Assembly: GCF_900314695.1 (NCBI RefSeq)
Contig: NZ_OMWD01000009.1
Location: forward strand, 9,506 to 73,505
Origin: an uncultured Methanobrevibacter sp.
Lineage (GTDB): Archaea > Methanobacteriota > Methanobacteria > Methanobacteriales > Methanobacteriaceae
Direction of reading: 5' to 3'
Length of the DNA stretch: 64,000 nt
Part shown: positions 25,203 to 34,327 of the stretch, in pieces
Position numbering within the stretch: position 1 is the first letter of the stretch
How the letters are laid out: each line of letters starts with the position of its first letter
Translations under genes and position numbers: made by a program
The notes under the pieces: generated by a model
Database searches by the model: none
What the model saw: only the letters and a program-made list of their open reading frames with translations
Told to the model about the DNA's origin: nothing

Positions 25203-25625
25203 CTAAAAGGTAGCTCCTAAAAGTTTGGAGATTTCTCCTAATTCGATACCTTTTTTAATATTTTTGTATTCTGCTTCAGGAACTGCAGTGAGTTCAGCAT
25301 CTGCATATTCTGCAGGTACACCAACAAAAGCTTTTAATCCTTTGTATGCGGTTTTACCTTTGGATTTTTTGAAAGGTAACATTCCTCTTACAGTTCTTCT
25401 AAATATATCATCTGGTCTTCTAGGATATTTAGGACCTAAGTCACGAGGGTTAGAAATACTTGCCCTGTCGACTCTTTGTTTGTATTTAGCATAAGCCCAT
25501 TCTTTATTACCAGTTAACATAATTTTTTCAGCATTAAGAATTACTACTTCTTCGCCTTCTAAAAGATTTTTACTAGTTACACTAGCTAATCTTCCTAAAA
25601 CGCATCCTTCTCCATCAATAATCAT
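25203..25625 (-). CDS. rpl13: Ribosomal protein uL13
   Basis: A 140-residue uL13, large-subunit protein. VLGRLASVTSKNLLEGEEVVILNAEKI at the N-terminus and RRPDDIFRRTVRGMLPFKKSKGK in the middle are family segments. GGGTGT precedes the ATG. Between rpl18e (13-base gap) and rps9, the usual archaeal order. Confidence 0.97.
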   Translation of the reverse strand: MIIDGEGCVLGRLASVTSKNLLEGEEVVILNAEKIMLTGNKEWAYAKYKQRVDRASISNPRDLGPKYPRRPDDIFRRTVRGMLPFKKSKGKTAYKGLKAFVGVPAEYADAELTAVPEAEYKNIKKGIELGEISKLLGATF

Positions 25626-25638
25626 AATAACACCCTAT

Positions 25639-26004
25639 TTATTCCATGATCCTAATGTTTGATCCTTTAGGATTTGATTCGATTATCTCGTCAATTGAGA
25701 TGCATTCTCCACCAGCACTTTCGATTTTTTCTTGTGCTTTAGCTGAGAATTTTAATGCTACTACATCTACTTTTTCTGTTAAATCACCATTTGATAAAAC
25801 TTTTCCCGGTACTAAAACAGTTTCACCTGCTTCAGCGTATCTTGCAATATCAGATAAATTTACTTCAGCAGTTCTTCTGTTAGACCTAGAAAGTTTATCT
25901 GCAACATCTTTCCAAATAGCTGCATCTTCACTTTTTGATTGTTTATTAAGTTTATTAATAAGTTCAATAAGGTTAGGATTAGTTTTGATAATTTTCTTAA
26001 CCAT
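25639..26004 (-). CDS. rpl18e: Ribosomal protein eL18 (L18e)
   Basis: A 121-residue archaeal/eukaryotic eL18, related to uL15. Segments WKDVADKLSRSNRRTAEVNLSDIARYA and LVPGKVLSNGDLTEKVDVVALKFSAKA are typical; the C-terminus PKGSNIRIME is normal. Its ATG overlaps the rpoD stop codon by one base (TAATG), so translation is coupled. Confidence 0.96.
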   Translation of the reverse strand: MVKKIIKTNPNLIELINKLNKQSKSEDAAIWKDVADKLSRSNRRTAEVNLSDIARYAEAGETVLVPGKVLSNGDLTEKVDVVALKFSAKAQEKIESAGGECISIDEIIESNPKGSNIRIME

Positions 26005-26837
26005 TATTTACTTCCTCCTTCTTCACTAAATCTGATAAATTTTTCTGCTTTTTCACCTAATTTGTCACAAGCTTTTAATAAAACTTCTTTAGGAGGCATT
26101 GATCCATCAGTTTCGATTCTAAATATGAAATCATTTTCACGATACCCTACATTAATATAACCATTAGAAGAAGCCCTTACACAGCTTTTACACATAGTAC
26201 AGTTTTCAATGTCTAAAATCTTAATATGTTTTGATCTCCTATCAGATTTTAAAACACCTCTTGGACATGCCAATGCACAGTCATAATCTACTTCCTTATC
26301 TTCATCAAAGGTTATTTCAGGATACTGTTTGTATGCACATACAGTAGTAGGCATCCATTTAGCATGTTCTTTTCCATATCCTACTTTTGCAACAGCTTCA
26401 ATATCTAGCACTTCACCATCTTTGAGTTTTACTAATGGAATAGTATCGTATACTGGTTTAATTGTTTCGTCTGAAGATATTAAATCCTTAGAATAAACTA
26501 CTTTAGGTCCAACTTCATTTAACTTGAATATAACACCTTTTTTAAGATTATCTGCCCAGGAATCAGTTTCTTCATTGTATTCCCAACCATCATCTTCAGG
26601 TAAAGGCAAACCTTCAATTGCTTCAATATTGGAAACTAAAGGAGTTAAACCAAGTCTATGAGCAAGCACCTCATTAAACATAGCAGAATCATTTCTTACA
26701 ATGTTTACATCTTCAATAGCTATTTTAGGTACATTAACCATTGCACATCTTCTAATAGCATTAATAAATGGTACTTCTGCATCACGAACAATGAATACAA
26801 TTTCATCATCGCTTTGACTTTTAATTTCTATCTCCAT
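26004..26837 (-). CDS. rpoD: RNA polymerase subunit D (Rpo3) with ferredoxin-like domain
   Basis: A 277-residue subunit homologous to bacterial alpha and RPB3, used for polymerase assembly with subunit L. The alpha-like part begins MEIEIKSQSDDEIVF with FINAIRRCAMVNVPKIAIEDV. About residues 200-240 hold a ferredoxin-like insert with five cysteines: DCALACPRG and CTMCKSCVRASS. That is enough for one [4Fe-4S] cluster but fewer than the two-cluster forms of some archaea. The start is ATG 26837; a GTG further up (26852) abuts the rps11 stop and is less likely. Confidence 0.95.
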   Translation of the reverse strand: MEIEIKSQSDDEIVFIVRDAEVPFINAIRRCAMVNVPKIAIEDVNIVRNDSAMFNEVLAHRLGLTPLVSNIEAIEGLPLPEDDGWEYNEETDSWADNLKKGVIFKLNEVGPKVVYSKDLISSDETIKPVYDTIPLVKLKDGEVLDIEAVAKVGYGKEHAKWMPTTVCAYKQYPEITFDEDKEVDYDCALACPRGVLKSDRRSKHIKILDIENCTMCKSCVRASSNGYINVGYRENDFIFRIETDGSMPPKEVLLKACDKLGEKAEKFIRFSEEGGSK

Positions 26838-26852
26838 ATTAAACCCTTCCAC

Positions 26853-27245
26853 TTAGACTCTTCTTCCTCTTTTACCACCAGGTCTTCCAGTACCATCGTG
26901 AGGAATAGGAGTGATATCTTCTATCTTACCTATTTTAATTCCAGCTCTTGCTAAAGCACGAATAGTAGCTTGTGCACCAGGTCCTGGACTTCTAGGTCCA
27001 TTTCCACCAGGAGCTCTTACTTTAATATGTAATCCTACAAATCCTTTTTCTTTAGCATCATCAGCTATTCTGGTTGCTGCAGCCATAGCTGCGAAAGGTG
27101 AAGCTTGTTGTCTGTCTGCACGAACAACTTTTCCACCGGACCATTGTGAAATAGTTTCAGCACCAGTAATATCTGTTACAGTAATAATAGTGTTATTGAA
27201 TGATGAGTAAATATTAGCTATACCCCATTTTTCATCTTTTGCCAT
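26853..27245 (-). CDS. rps11: Ribosomal protein uS11
   Basis: A 130-residue uS11 of the platform of the small subunit. IANIYSSFNNTIITVTDITG at the start, SPFAAMAAATRIADDAKEKG, and the ending ITPIPHDGTGRPGGKRGRRV are highly conserved. Order rps13-rps4-rps11-rpoD is the archaeal alpha-type operon, with 11-base spacing to rps4. Confidence 0.97.
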   Translation of the reverse strand: MAKDEKWGIANIYSSFNNTIITVTDITGAETISQWSGGKVVRADRQQASPFAAMAAATRIADDAKEKGFVGLHIKVRAPGGNGPRSPGPGAQATIRALARAGIKIGKIEDITPIPHDGTGRPGGKRGRRV

Positions 27246-27256
27246 AATTACACCCT

Positions 27257-27796
27257 TTATTCTTCTGTATTAGCTTTATCATCCTTATTTTTGTTGTACT
27301 CTTCAATTTGTTTTGCTACAGGTGAAGAACGGTAGAAACCGATTTCATCTTCTTGACCTTTCAATACTACATAACTTGGTGAATTGATTTTTTTACCGTT
27401 TAAAGTTATGTGACCGTGTACAACAAACATTCTTGCTTCTTTAGGAGTACGAGCTAAACCTTTTTTATATACAATAGTTTGTAATCTTCTTCTTAAGATA
27501 TCTTCAACATTTAAATCTAAAATATCTTCAAGAGCAGCACCTTCTGGCAAAACACCGGTTCTAGCTAAGTGTCCTAATAATTCTAATTTTTCTTCTTGCA
27601 TTTGATCAGCGGAAAAACCAAGTAAGTATCTTGCTTCCCTACTGTATCTTCTGACTAAAGTATCAGCTTTCCAAATCTCTTTTTTGTTTTTTAAACCATA
27701 TTTAGTCATTAATTTATTTTCATTTTTAATTCTTTCTGCATTCCAAGGATGAGGTGGTGTATTATACTTTTTCCTTGATTTTCTAGGTTGTCCCAT
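27257..27796 (-). CDS. rps4: Ribosomal protein uS4
   Basis: A 179-residue uS4, an early assembly protein that binds 16S rRNA. MGQPRKSRKKYNTPPHPWNA is the archaeal start, and an S4 RNA-binding domain lies at about 105-160 (LQTIVYKKGLARTPKEARMF, HGHITLNGKKINSPSYVV). The C-terminus is a charged tail. A 56-base AT-rich spacer separates it from rps13. Confidence 0.97.
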   Translation of the reverse strand: MGQPRKSRKKYNTPPHPWNAERIKNENKLMTKYGLKNKKEIWKADTLVRRYSREARYLLGFSADQMQEEKLELLGHLARTGVLPEGAALEDILDLNVEDILRRRLQTIVYKKGLARTPKEARMFVVHGHITLNGKKINSPSYVVLKGQEDEIGFYRSSPVAKQIEEYNKNKDDKANTEE

Positions 27797-27852
27797 TAAA
27801 ACATCTCCTTATAAAATTGAATTCAAAATAAATTTATAAAAAAAGTTCATGC

Positions 27853-28302
27853 CTATCCACGTGAACGTTTTACACCAACTGAAGAACTTTTTCTGAAAGT
27901 AGATTTGGTTCTTTGACCTCTAACAGGTAAACCAACTTCGTGTCTTCTACCTTTGTAACTTCTGGTCTTTTTCATCCTGTTTAAATCATCTCTTAAAGTC
28001 ATGTCAAGATCAGATTCAATTAAATGAATATCGTCACCAGTTTCGTAATCTTCTCTTCTGTTTAACATCCATGATGGAATGTCAAATTTCTGAGGATTTT
28101 CTAAAATTTCTTCAATTCTTAAAACATCTTCGTCAGCAATGTATCCAATTTTAGATTCTAAATCTAAGTCTAAAGTACGGCACATAGTTTTAGATAAAGA
28201 TATTCCAACACCTTTAATTTCGGTTAAAGCTTGTTCAATGGTTTTATTACCACTTACATCCTTTCTTGAAATACGCACTAAGTGCTTAAATTCGTCTTCC
28301 AT
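27853..28302 (-). CDS. rps13: Ribosomal protein uS13
   Basis: A 149-residue uS13 in the head of the small subunit. FKHLVRISRKDVSGNKTIEQA, IKGVGISLSKTMCRTLDLD and the basic end LPVRGQRTKSTFRKSSSVGV identify it. GGAGGTTATTTA precedes the ATG. It is the first gene of the S13-S4-S11-RpoD operon; the promoter should lie in the 180 bases before it, where a 7-bp hairpin is also seen. Confidence 0.97.
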   Translation of the reverse strand: MEDEFKHLVRISRKDVSGNKTIEQALTEIKGVGISLSKTMCRTLDLDLESKIGYIADEDVLRIEEILENPQKFDIPSWMLNRREDYETGDDIHLIESDLDMTLRDDLNRMKKTRSYKGRRHEVGLPVRGQRTKSTFRKSSSVGVKRSRG

Positions 28303-28357
28303 TAAATAACCTCCATTTATAGAGCGAACCTACGAGACGTAAAATATAGATTCGAAT

Positions 28358-28376
28358 GTTTTGAATTTCTCAAAAC
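28358..28376 (-). other. Small hairpin in the leader of the rps13 operon
   Basis: GTTTTGA and TCAAAAC form a perfect 7-bp stem with a 5-base loop, about 55 bases before the rps13 start. It could be a leader structure of the mRNA; evidence is only the sequence. Confidence 0.35.
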
Positions 28377-28486
28377 ACAGTTCTTTCAACAATGTAAAAC
28401 TTAGCTTAAATAAACTAAGAGTGCAAAAATATCAGTTTAACAAGTATTTTCAATAAAACAAAAAAACTAAGTTAAAAACTAATAAA

Positions 28487-28571
28487 CGCCGAGACTGGGA
28501 TTTGAACCCAGGAGGGCGGAATGCCCACGAGATTTCCAGTCTCGCGCCTTACCAGGCTAGACTATCTCGGC
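28487..28571 (-). tRNA. tRNA-Ser, anticodon GGA
   Basis: On the minus strand the acceptor arms GCCGAGA and TCTCGGC pair fully, with discriminator G at 28487 and no encoded CCA. The anticodon stem CGAGA/TCTCG encloses CTGGAAA, so the anticodon is GGA (Ser, codons UCC/UCU). The T arm is CTGGG-TTCAAAT-CCCAG. A long variable arm, GGGC-loop-GCCC, marks a class II tRNA as expected for serine. It lies between rps13 and the DUF2207 genes. Confidence 0.97.
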
Positions 28572-28640
28572 ATAAAATAGTTAGCAAATACTTGCACATC
28601 ACATTATCTAGAATAACATGATAACATAATATATTTACTT

Positions 28641-28655
28641 TAACATATATAAAGG
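28641..28655 (-). promoter_or_regulatory. Probable promoter of the tRNA-Ser gene
   Basis: The minus strand reads ACCTTTATATATG..., a good TATA box with a possible BRE, about 70 bases upstream of the mature tRNA 5' end, leaving a roughly 50-base precursor leader. Confidence 0.5.
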
Positions 28656-28727
28656 TATTGCTTAAATATGATATTTTTTAGATATTTTAAAAATAATAAA
28701 AAATTAAATTGAAGTGAAGAAATGGAA

Positions 28728-30506
28728 CTAGAATGCTCCACCTCCTCCCCCTCCAGATCCTCCGCCAAATCCACCGAAGCCACCTGAACCGGATGAAGGA
28801 TTTGCTGCAGATTCACTTGTCTTGAATGCCTGACTAAATACATAATATCCTCCATAATAATGATACAGGAAGATACCATCATCATAATCTGAAATATCAG
28901 GCACATGCATTTTCATGGATTTGAAAACATTGTCTGCTACTCCCAGAGCAGCACCATAAATCAAGTATTTTTTCCAAATGACTATTGATTCGGGAGGGTG
29001 CTCTTTAATTAAACTGTTATCCTTTAAAAATTTCTTAAAGTTTGACCATTTAAGATAGAATAGTCGACCTTCTTTTGTCCATCTTCCGAATATGTCTTCA
29101 GGAACAAACATCAAAGCCAATAAAAAGACTATCAGGAATCCTCCACCCAAAATTGAAATATAGCCGTTGCCAAGTTCAGTTAAAAATCCCAAAATAGCTA
29201 TAACAACTCCAAAAGCCAGACCTAAAAAACCAATAGCAGATATTAATGTAGAACCCCTATCATCAAAGTATTCTGACCGTTTACTGCTGCTTTCTTTTTT
29301 AACATGATCTGCCCAAGTATTGTAATCCTCCTGAAAACTTTTAGCATTACGCTGTGAAGACAGTTTATCATTTAAAGAAGACAAATTCAGAATTTCATTT
29401 TCAGCAAATGGATACAATGCATTAACAAGACTTTTTTCACTTAAAGACAAATCGGCATTGTCAACATTGTTGAAATCTATTAACAGAATTTTTTCCTCCG
29501 AATCCATGTTTTCCTGTGTTTCCATCCGGAGAGCTCCCCTATCAATGAGATTCATGATAGATGCCTGGAATCCTTTCATATTGGGCTTTCCAATTGAATC
29601 CTTATTGTCTATAAGTGCATTAATTATCTCTGGAGAATCATTTGAAGGTAATTCCCTTTCATATATACCATCATAATCAACTTTAGGTTCCCTACCATAT
29701 TTCAAATATGTAAAAATGGCTCCAATTGGACTTAAGATAGATAATAACCCTAAAATCAAATATGTCGTGTTCCAAAAGTTCCTGCTGCTTATGCTGTCAT
29801 TTAAATTTTTAAGAATCTTATCTTTACCATCCTCATTAACATGCTTTGCATAAGTTGCATCTTTGAAATCTGATAAAGGCATTAAGATAAGTGCTTCATA
29901 TATTTCACCCCTAGGAATAGAAGTGGTTTCAGCAGTAATAGTAGTTCCATTTGAATTTTTGTTAACCGTGTATTCCCCAGGGTTTAAAAAGTAAGTGTTG
30001 TTTTTATTGCCTGGAAGAGTGATTGATGTTATTACACTACCTACCCCTACATCCCATTCATCTCCCCAGATTTTATATTGAAGAGCACCTACATCATTAA
30101 ATAATGTTACAACGTTTTTCATATCATAACTGATGAAAACAGATACTGAACAATCATGAATCTTTTTAGTGTGTGCTTCATCAGCATATAAAAATATCTT
30201 AAGGTGTTTTTGTCCATTCTCTTCGCTTTGTTTAAGAACAGGATAGGCACCGATAGCCGATACTTTAATATTGTCAATGCTTTCACCGGACTTTAGAGGA
30301 ATATCCCTATAAACACCATTATAAGTTCCCTTAAAAGTATAATCAAATTGCTCGTCTACATGAAGCAATCCATTACTTGCGACGGTCAAATCTATGAAAG
30401 CCTGGTCAATCGTATAACTTTTATCGTCATCAGCAGACACGCTAGAAACTGCTAAAAATAAAATAAAAAAAAGTAGAATTAAAGGAAATAGTTGTTTCAT
30501 ATCCAT
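28728..30506 (-). CDS. DUF2207 membrane protein with Gly-rich tail (copy 1)
   Basis: A 592-residue protein. A signal peptide (about residues 5-25, ending AVSSVSA) leads to an extracellular DUF2207 domain with VDEQFDYTFKGTYNGVYRDI. A transmembrane segment near 245-265 (TTYLILGLLSILSPIGAIF) is followed by GREPKVDYDGIYERELPSND, then a cytoplasmic part, two more membrane segments near 420-470, and the motif RLFYLKWSNFKKFLKDNSLI. The C-terminus is a glycine-rich tail (GGFGGGSGGGGGGAF). The role is unknown. It is a tandem paralog of the next gene and follows LemA, an arrangement also known in bacteria. Confidence 0.92.
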   Translation of the reverse strand: MDMKQLFPLILLFFILFLAVSSVSADDDKSYTIDQAFIDLTVASNGLLHVDEQFDYTFKGTYNGVYRDIPLKSGESIDNIKVSAIGAYPVLKQSEENGQKHLKIFLYADEAHTKKIHDCSVSVFISYDMKNVVTLFNDVGALQYKIWGDEWDVGVGSVITSITLPGNKNNTYFLNPGEYTVNKNSNGTTITAETTSIPRGEIYEALILMPLSDFKDATYAKHVNEDGKDKILKNLNDSISSRNFWNTTYLILGLLSILSPIGAIFTYLKYGREPKVDYDGIYERELPSNDSPEIINALIDNKDSIGKPNMKGFQASIMNLIDRGALRMETQENMDSEEKILLIDFNNVDNADLSLSEKSLVNALYPFAENEILNLSSLNDKLSSQRNAKSFQEDYNTWADHVKKESSSKRSEYFDDRGSTLISAIGFLGLAFGVVIAILGFLTELGNGYISILGGGFLIVFLLALMFVPEDIFGRWTKEGRLFYLKWSNFKKFLKDNSLIKEHPPESIVIWKKYLIYGAALGVADNVFKSMKMHVPDISDYDDGIFLYHYYGGYYVFSQAFKTSESAANPSSGSGGFGGFGGGSGGGGGGAF

Positions 30507-30535
30507 AATATCAAAAAATTAAAATAGAAGAGAAG

Positions 30536-32326
30536 CTAAAATGCTCCTCCACCTCCACCATCGAATCCTCCACCACCGAAGTCATCGAAACCACCGAAAT
30601 CAAATGAATCGGATGATGAAGAGTCACCCATATGATCGCCGATATAATATGCATTATGCATCATGTAATATCCTCCATAGTTATGATATAAGAAAATACC
30701 ATCATTATAATCATAAATATCCGGCATTTGCAATTTCATGGCATCATAAACCTTGTCAGCTACTCCAAGAGCCGCACCATAAATCAGATACTGTTTCCAA
30801 ATGACAATTGATTCAGGAGGGTGTTCTTTAATTAAACTGTTATCTTGCAAGAACTTCTTAAAGTTTGACCATTTAAGATAGAATAATCTGCCTTTTTCTG
30901 TCCATTGTCCAAAAACACTTTCAGGAATAAACAATAGAATTATTGAAAATACCAGTAAAGCAATTCCTGCAACAATTGTAGTAAGTGTATGGGTTCCTCC
31001 AAAGAAAAATCCAATAGCTGCAATTGCAATACCTAAAACAATTCCAAAAATGGCAAGTCCAAACATTTGTGATGAACCAGTGTCGTTAAAGTATGATTCA
31101 ACACCATCATCAAGTTCAAAAATGACATGGCTTTGCCAATTTTTAATCTGGTCTGCAAACCATCCTGCATTGAAACTATTCTGCAATGTATCGTTTAAAG
31201 TGGATAAATTCAATGTACCGTCATCAGCAAAGTTTTCTAAAGTATCGAATACGATTGTTTCACTGTCACTCAATTCATTTTTTGAATCGTAATTGAATGT
31301 TAAAAACAAATCATGAGTCTCTGTTTCACTGTTTTCCTTTGAGTATAGGTCAAGGACTTTCCTATCAATCAGACTTAAAATTGTTGCTTCAAATCCTTTC
31401 ATATTCGGATTTCCAATATCACTTTTATTGTCAACAAGTGCATTTACAACAGCCGGAGAGTCATTTGTAGGCAATTCCCTTTCATATATACCATCATAAT
31501 CAACTTTAGGTTCCCTACCATGTCTCAAATATATAATTATTGCACCGATTGGACTTAAGAATGGTATGAAAGTTAAAAATGACAATATGGAATTCCAAAA
31601 TTTTTCACCATTCAAACTGTCATTAATGCTTTTAAGAACTTGTTCCTTACCATTTTCATTCAAATGTCTGGCATAGCTTGCATTGTTAAAATCGTCCACA
31701 GGCATTAAAAGAACAAAACCACATACTTTATCATCAGGAATACTGTTAGTAGTGGCTGTAATCAGGTTTCCATCTGTATTATTGGATTTTATCAAATCGG
31801 AAGGTGTGAAGTAGATTTCATTGTTTTTATTTCCAGGGGCATGGATTTTTAAATCGATACCTCCAACGCCAGTATCCCAATTTTTACCCCACATATTGTA
31901 TTGGAGAAGTCCGGTATCATTGTACAATGTTACAACACCAGAAAAATCATAATTTAAAGTAACCTTAACCTCACAATCCTTTATCTTTTTAGTGTGGGCT
32001 GCATCGGAATACAGGTTTATCACAAGGTGTTTTTTACCATCTTGATCTTCTTGTTTTAAAACGGGATATGCTCCATCAGCAGTTACCTTAATATTGGAAA
32101 TATTTTGACCGTCCCGAATGGTAATGTCCCTATAGACTCCTGAAAATTCACCATCAAAGGAGTACTGAAATGTCTCATTTACATGAAGTAAACCATTACT
32201 TCCAACAGTCAAATCAATCCATGAATGTTCAATAGAATAACTACGGTCTTCTGCTGAAACAAGAGAAATTGCTGAAATTAATATTAGGAATAAAAAAATT
32301 ATCCCCAATACCCTTCTATTATTCAT
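30536..32326 (-). CDS. DUF2207 membrane protein with Gly-rich tail (copy 2)
   Basis: A 596-residue paralog of the neighbouring 28728-30506 protein, with the same order of parts: signal peptide ending SLVSAEDRSYS, extracellular DUF2207 domain (QYSFDGEFSGVYRDI), membrane segments near 245 and 425-475, the shared segments GREPKVDYDGIYEREL and LIKEHPPESIVIWK, and a Gly/Phe-rich tail. The copies have diverged most in the region about 320-420. It lies 13 bases after lemA, so lemA and both DUF2207 genes probably form one operon. Function unknown, probably envelope. Confidence 0.92.
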   Translation of the reverse strand: MNNRRVLGIIFLFLILISAISLVSAEDRSYSIEHSWIDLTVGSNGLLHVNETFQYSFDGEFSGVYRDITIRDGQNISNIKVTADGAYPVLKQEDQDGKKHLVINLYSDAAHTKKIKDCEVKVTLNYDFSGVVTLYNDTGLLQYNMWGKNWDTGVGGIDLKIHAPGNKNNEIYFTPSDLIKSNNTDGNLITATTNSIPDDKVCGFVLLMPVDDFNNASYARHLNENGKEQVLKSINDSLNGEKFWNSILSFLTFIPFLSPIGAIIIYLRHGREPKVDYDGIYERELPTNDSPAVVNALVDNKSDIGNPNMKGFEATILSLIDRKVLDLYSKENSETETHDLFLTFNYDSKNELSDSETIVFDTLENFADDGTLNLSTLNDTLQNSFNAGWFADQIKNWQSHVIFELDDGVESYFNDTGSSQMFGLAIFGIVLGIAIAAIGFFFGGTHTLTTIVAGIALLVFSIILLFIPESVFGQWTEKGRLFYLKWSNFKKFLQDNSLIKEHPPESIVIWKQYLIYGAALGVADKVYDAMKLQMPDIYDYNDGIFLYHNYGGYYMMHNAYYIGDHMGDSSSSDSFDFGGFDDFGGGGFDGGGGGAF

Positions 32327-32339
32327 ATAAACCTCTTAA

Positions 32340-32897
32340 TTAAAATTTAACTTCTGGCACTTCACGGTCACTTGCAGGTGCTTCAAAGAATTCTGCTTCT
32401 TCAAAATGAAACAATTTAGCAAAAATATTGCTTGGGAATGTTTGGCATGCATTATTATATTTTAAAACAACATCATTATAGAATTGTCTTGCATATGAAA
32501 TTTTATCTTCAGTATCAGATAATTCCGCTTGCAATTGTTGGAAATTACTATTTGCTTTTAAGTCAGGGTAACTTTCAGCAACAGCAAATAAAGATTTCAA
32601 TGCACCAGTTAATTGGTTATCTGCAGCACTGACCTCTTCAACACCATTTGCATTCATGACTCCTGCTCTTGCTTTTGTAACTTCTTCAAGAACGCCTTTT
32701 TCATGAGCAGCATATCCTTTTACGGTTTCAACAAGATTAGGTATTAAATCATTTCTTCTTTTGAGTTGAACATCAATTTGTGAATAACTGTTTTTTACTC
32801 TATTTCTTAGATTAACAAGATTATTATACAAATGTACAATTGTAATTAAAATAAACAAGATAATTACAACAAGTATTATTATAAATAGTAAACTCAT
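32340..32897 (-). CDS. lemA: LemA family protein
   Basis: A 185-residue LemA protein: an N-terminal membrane anchor (about residues 3-23, LLFIIILVVIILFILITIV) then a four-helix bundle with IDVQLKRRNDLIPNLVETVKG, KARAGVMNANGVEE, LFAVAESYPDLKANSNFQQL and the end of the family YNNACQTFPSNIFAKLF. LemA proteins are anchored outside the membrane; their function is unclear, though they recur with DUF2207 (TPM-like) proteins. First gene of the three-gene operon. Confidence 0.95.
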   Translation of the reverse strand: MSLLFIIILVVIILFILITIVHLYNNLVNLRNRVKNSYSQIDVQLKRRNDLIPNLVETVKGYAAHEKGVLEEVTKARAGVMNANGVEEVSAADNQLTGALKSLFAVAESYPDLKANSNFQQLQAELSDTEDKISYARQFYNDVVLKYNNACQTFPSNIFAKLFHFEEAEFFEAPASDREVPEVKF

Positions 32898-33071
32898 TTA
32901 AAATCACCTAATATATTATTTGACTTTATAAAAAATAAATGTTGTTATAATGAAAAAAAGTAAATAATATTTTAATAGCAGTCTAATATTTAATGCATGC
33001 AAATTAACTAATTCACCCAATTTGCAAGATAAGTTATTAACATTGCATCAAATAGGCACGCAATGGGAAAA

Positions 33072-34037
33072 TCATTTCCAAAATCTTGGATAAGTATCAG
33101 GTTTCATGAACACTTTAGAAACATTTACTGCAAAACCAGAATCAGCTTCCAAAATTTCATTTGAATTTAATAAGGAATTACCTGCACCAACTAACTCGCC
33201 TTTAAGAGTTTCAATAGCCACAATATCATTTTTTTGAATATTATCTGCCAAAGAAACAATTCCACCATTTGCCAAATCAGCACCATGACAAACTGCATCT
33301 ACTGCTGAATCTTTAATGATGATTTTCGGCAAGTAATCAGCAGCCCTTTCCATCGGCATAATAGCTTCGCGCAAGAATGATTCATCGCCATCATCTTTCC
33401 AAAAATGATAAGCATCAGTAACATCCTGCAATGTGACCAGGTTATTCTTTTCTGTAAATGAACCTACCTGTGTTCTTCTAAGCTCAGCCATATGAGCTCC
33501 AACACCTAATGCCTCACCTATATTATGACAATATGTCCTGACATAGGTTCCTGCTTCACAGCCTATTCTGAAAAGGACATCTCTACCATCTATTTCATAA
33601 ATGGTCGAATAATAAATATTACGGGTTCTCATTTCCCGTTTAACGGCTGATTTAACAGGAGGCAATTGGAATATCTTTCCTGTAAACTCTGCAAAAACTT
33701 CACGAATCTTTTCTTCTGAAACATCCTGATGAAATGTTAGTAAACAAACATATTCCTTTGGAGCTGTTAAAAGCAATTGAATTGCTCGAGTTGCATCGTT
33801 CAAGCCAACAGGCAATATTCCAGTCACTTTAGGATCTAATGTACCGCCGTGACCTGATTTTTCCAGATTTAAAATTCGTTTAATCCAAGAGTCAATTTCA
33901 TGAGATGTTGGACCAGACGGTTTATCCAAATTAATTACTCCTTGAGAGATATAATCAGTAATTTCCCTTTCTTCAGGCTTACAGCCAAATTCAGGATTGG
34001 AAAAACTTTTAGATTTAGTAACCATGTTAAATTTCAT
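33072..34037 (-). CDS. cbf5: rRNA pseudouridine synthase Cbf5 (H/ACA RNP, TruB family)
   Basis: A 321-residue Cbf5. The catalytic aspartate lies in SGHGGTLDPKVTGILPVG; INLDKPSGPTSHEIDSWIK precedes it. The later CEAGTYVRTYCHNIGEALGVG and AELRRTQVGSF are typical of TruB/Cbf5, and the C-terminal 80 residues form a PUA RNA-binding domain (VCHGADLANGGIVSLADNI...). It is guided by H/ACA RNAs with Nop10, Gar1 and L7Ae. Start ATG 34037, or ATG 34025 four codons in. The 174 bases after it, before lemA, hold no gene. Confidence 0.95.
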   Translation of the reverse strand: MKFNMVTKSKSFSNPEFGCKPEEREITDYISQGVINLDKPSGPTSHEIDSWIKRILNLEKSGHGGTLDPKVTGILPVGLNDATRAIQLLLTAPKEYVCLLTFHQDVSEEKIREVFAEFTGKIFQLPPVKSAVKREMRTRNIYYSTIYEIDGRDVLFRIGCEAGTYVRTYCHNIGEALGVGAHMAELRRTQVGSFTEKNNLVTLQDVTDAYHFWKDDGDESFLREAIMPMERAADYLPKIIIKDSAVDAVCHGADLANGGIVSLADNIQKNDIVAIETLKGELVGAGNSLLNSNEILEADSGFAVNVSKVFMKPDTYPRFWK

Positions 34038-34105
34038 GAAAAAAACCCTTAAAAAAATAGTAAATAAAAAAAGATATGAATAATATTTGAATTATTCATT
34101 TAGAT

Positions 34106-34327
34106 TTATAAGTCAGCTAAAGCTGCTTTGATAGAATCAATATCGCCAGAAACATCGATAGAATCTTCAGTTGGTTCTAAGTGAGCAATGTTACATCTTC
34201 TATTTTTAACAGCTTCACCAACAACTTCTACAAAGTTTTCATCGATAATTTCAACGATTGCACATTTTTCGCCAGCTTCTCTACCAGCGATTTTAACACA
34301 TACTCTACCTACTTCGATTGATGCCAT
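34106..34327 (-). CDS. rpl14e: Ribosomal protein eL14 (L14e)
   Basis: A 73-residue eL14, starting MASIEVGRVCVKIAGREAGE, an SH3-like KOW fold with CAIVEIIDENFVEVVGE and RRCNIAHLEPTEDSI. Normal for the short archaeal form. Directly follows cmk (stop and start adjacent) and precedes cbf5, the usual archaeal order. Confidence 0.94.
   Translation of the reverse strand: MASIEVGRVCVKIAGREAGEKCAIVEIIDENFVEVVGEAVKNRRCNIAHLEPTEDSIDVSGDIDSIKAALADL

Noticed and set aside
26837..26852. Longer start for RNA polymerase subunit D
   Set aside because: The GTG abuts the rps11 stop codon and adds a segment absent from the conserved N-terminus MEIEIK.
32998..33025. GCAAATT/AATTTGC pair after cbf5 as a guide RNA gene
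   Set aside because: No clear H/ACA or C/D box motifs; the pairing is short and AT-rich.
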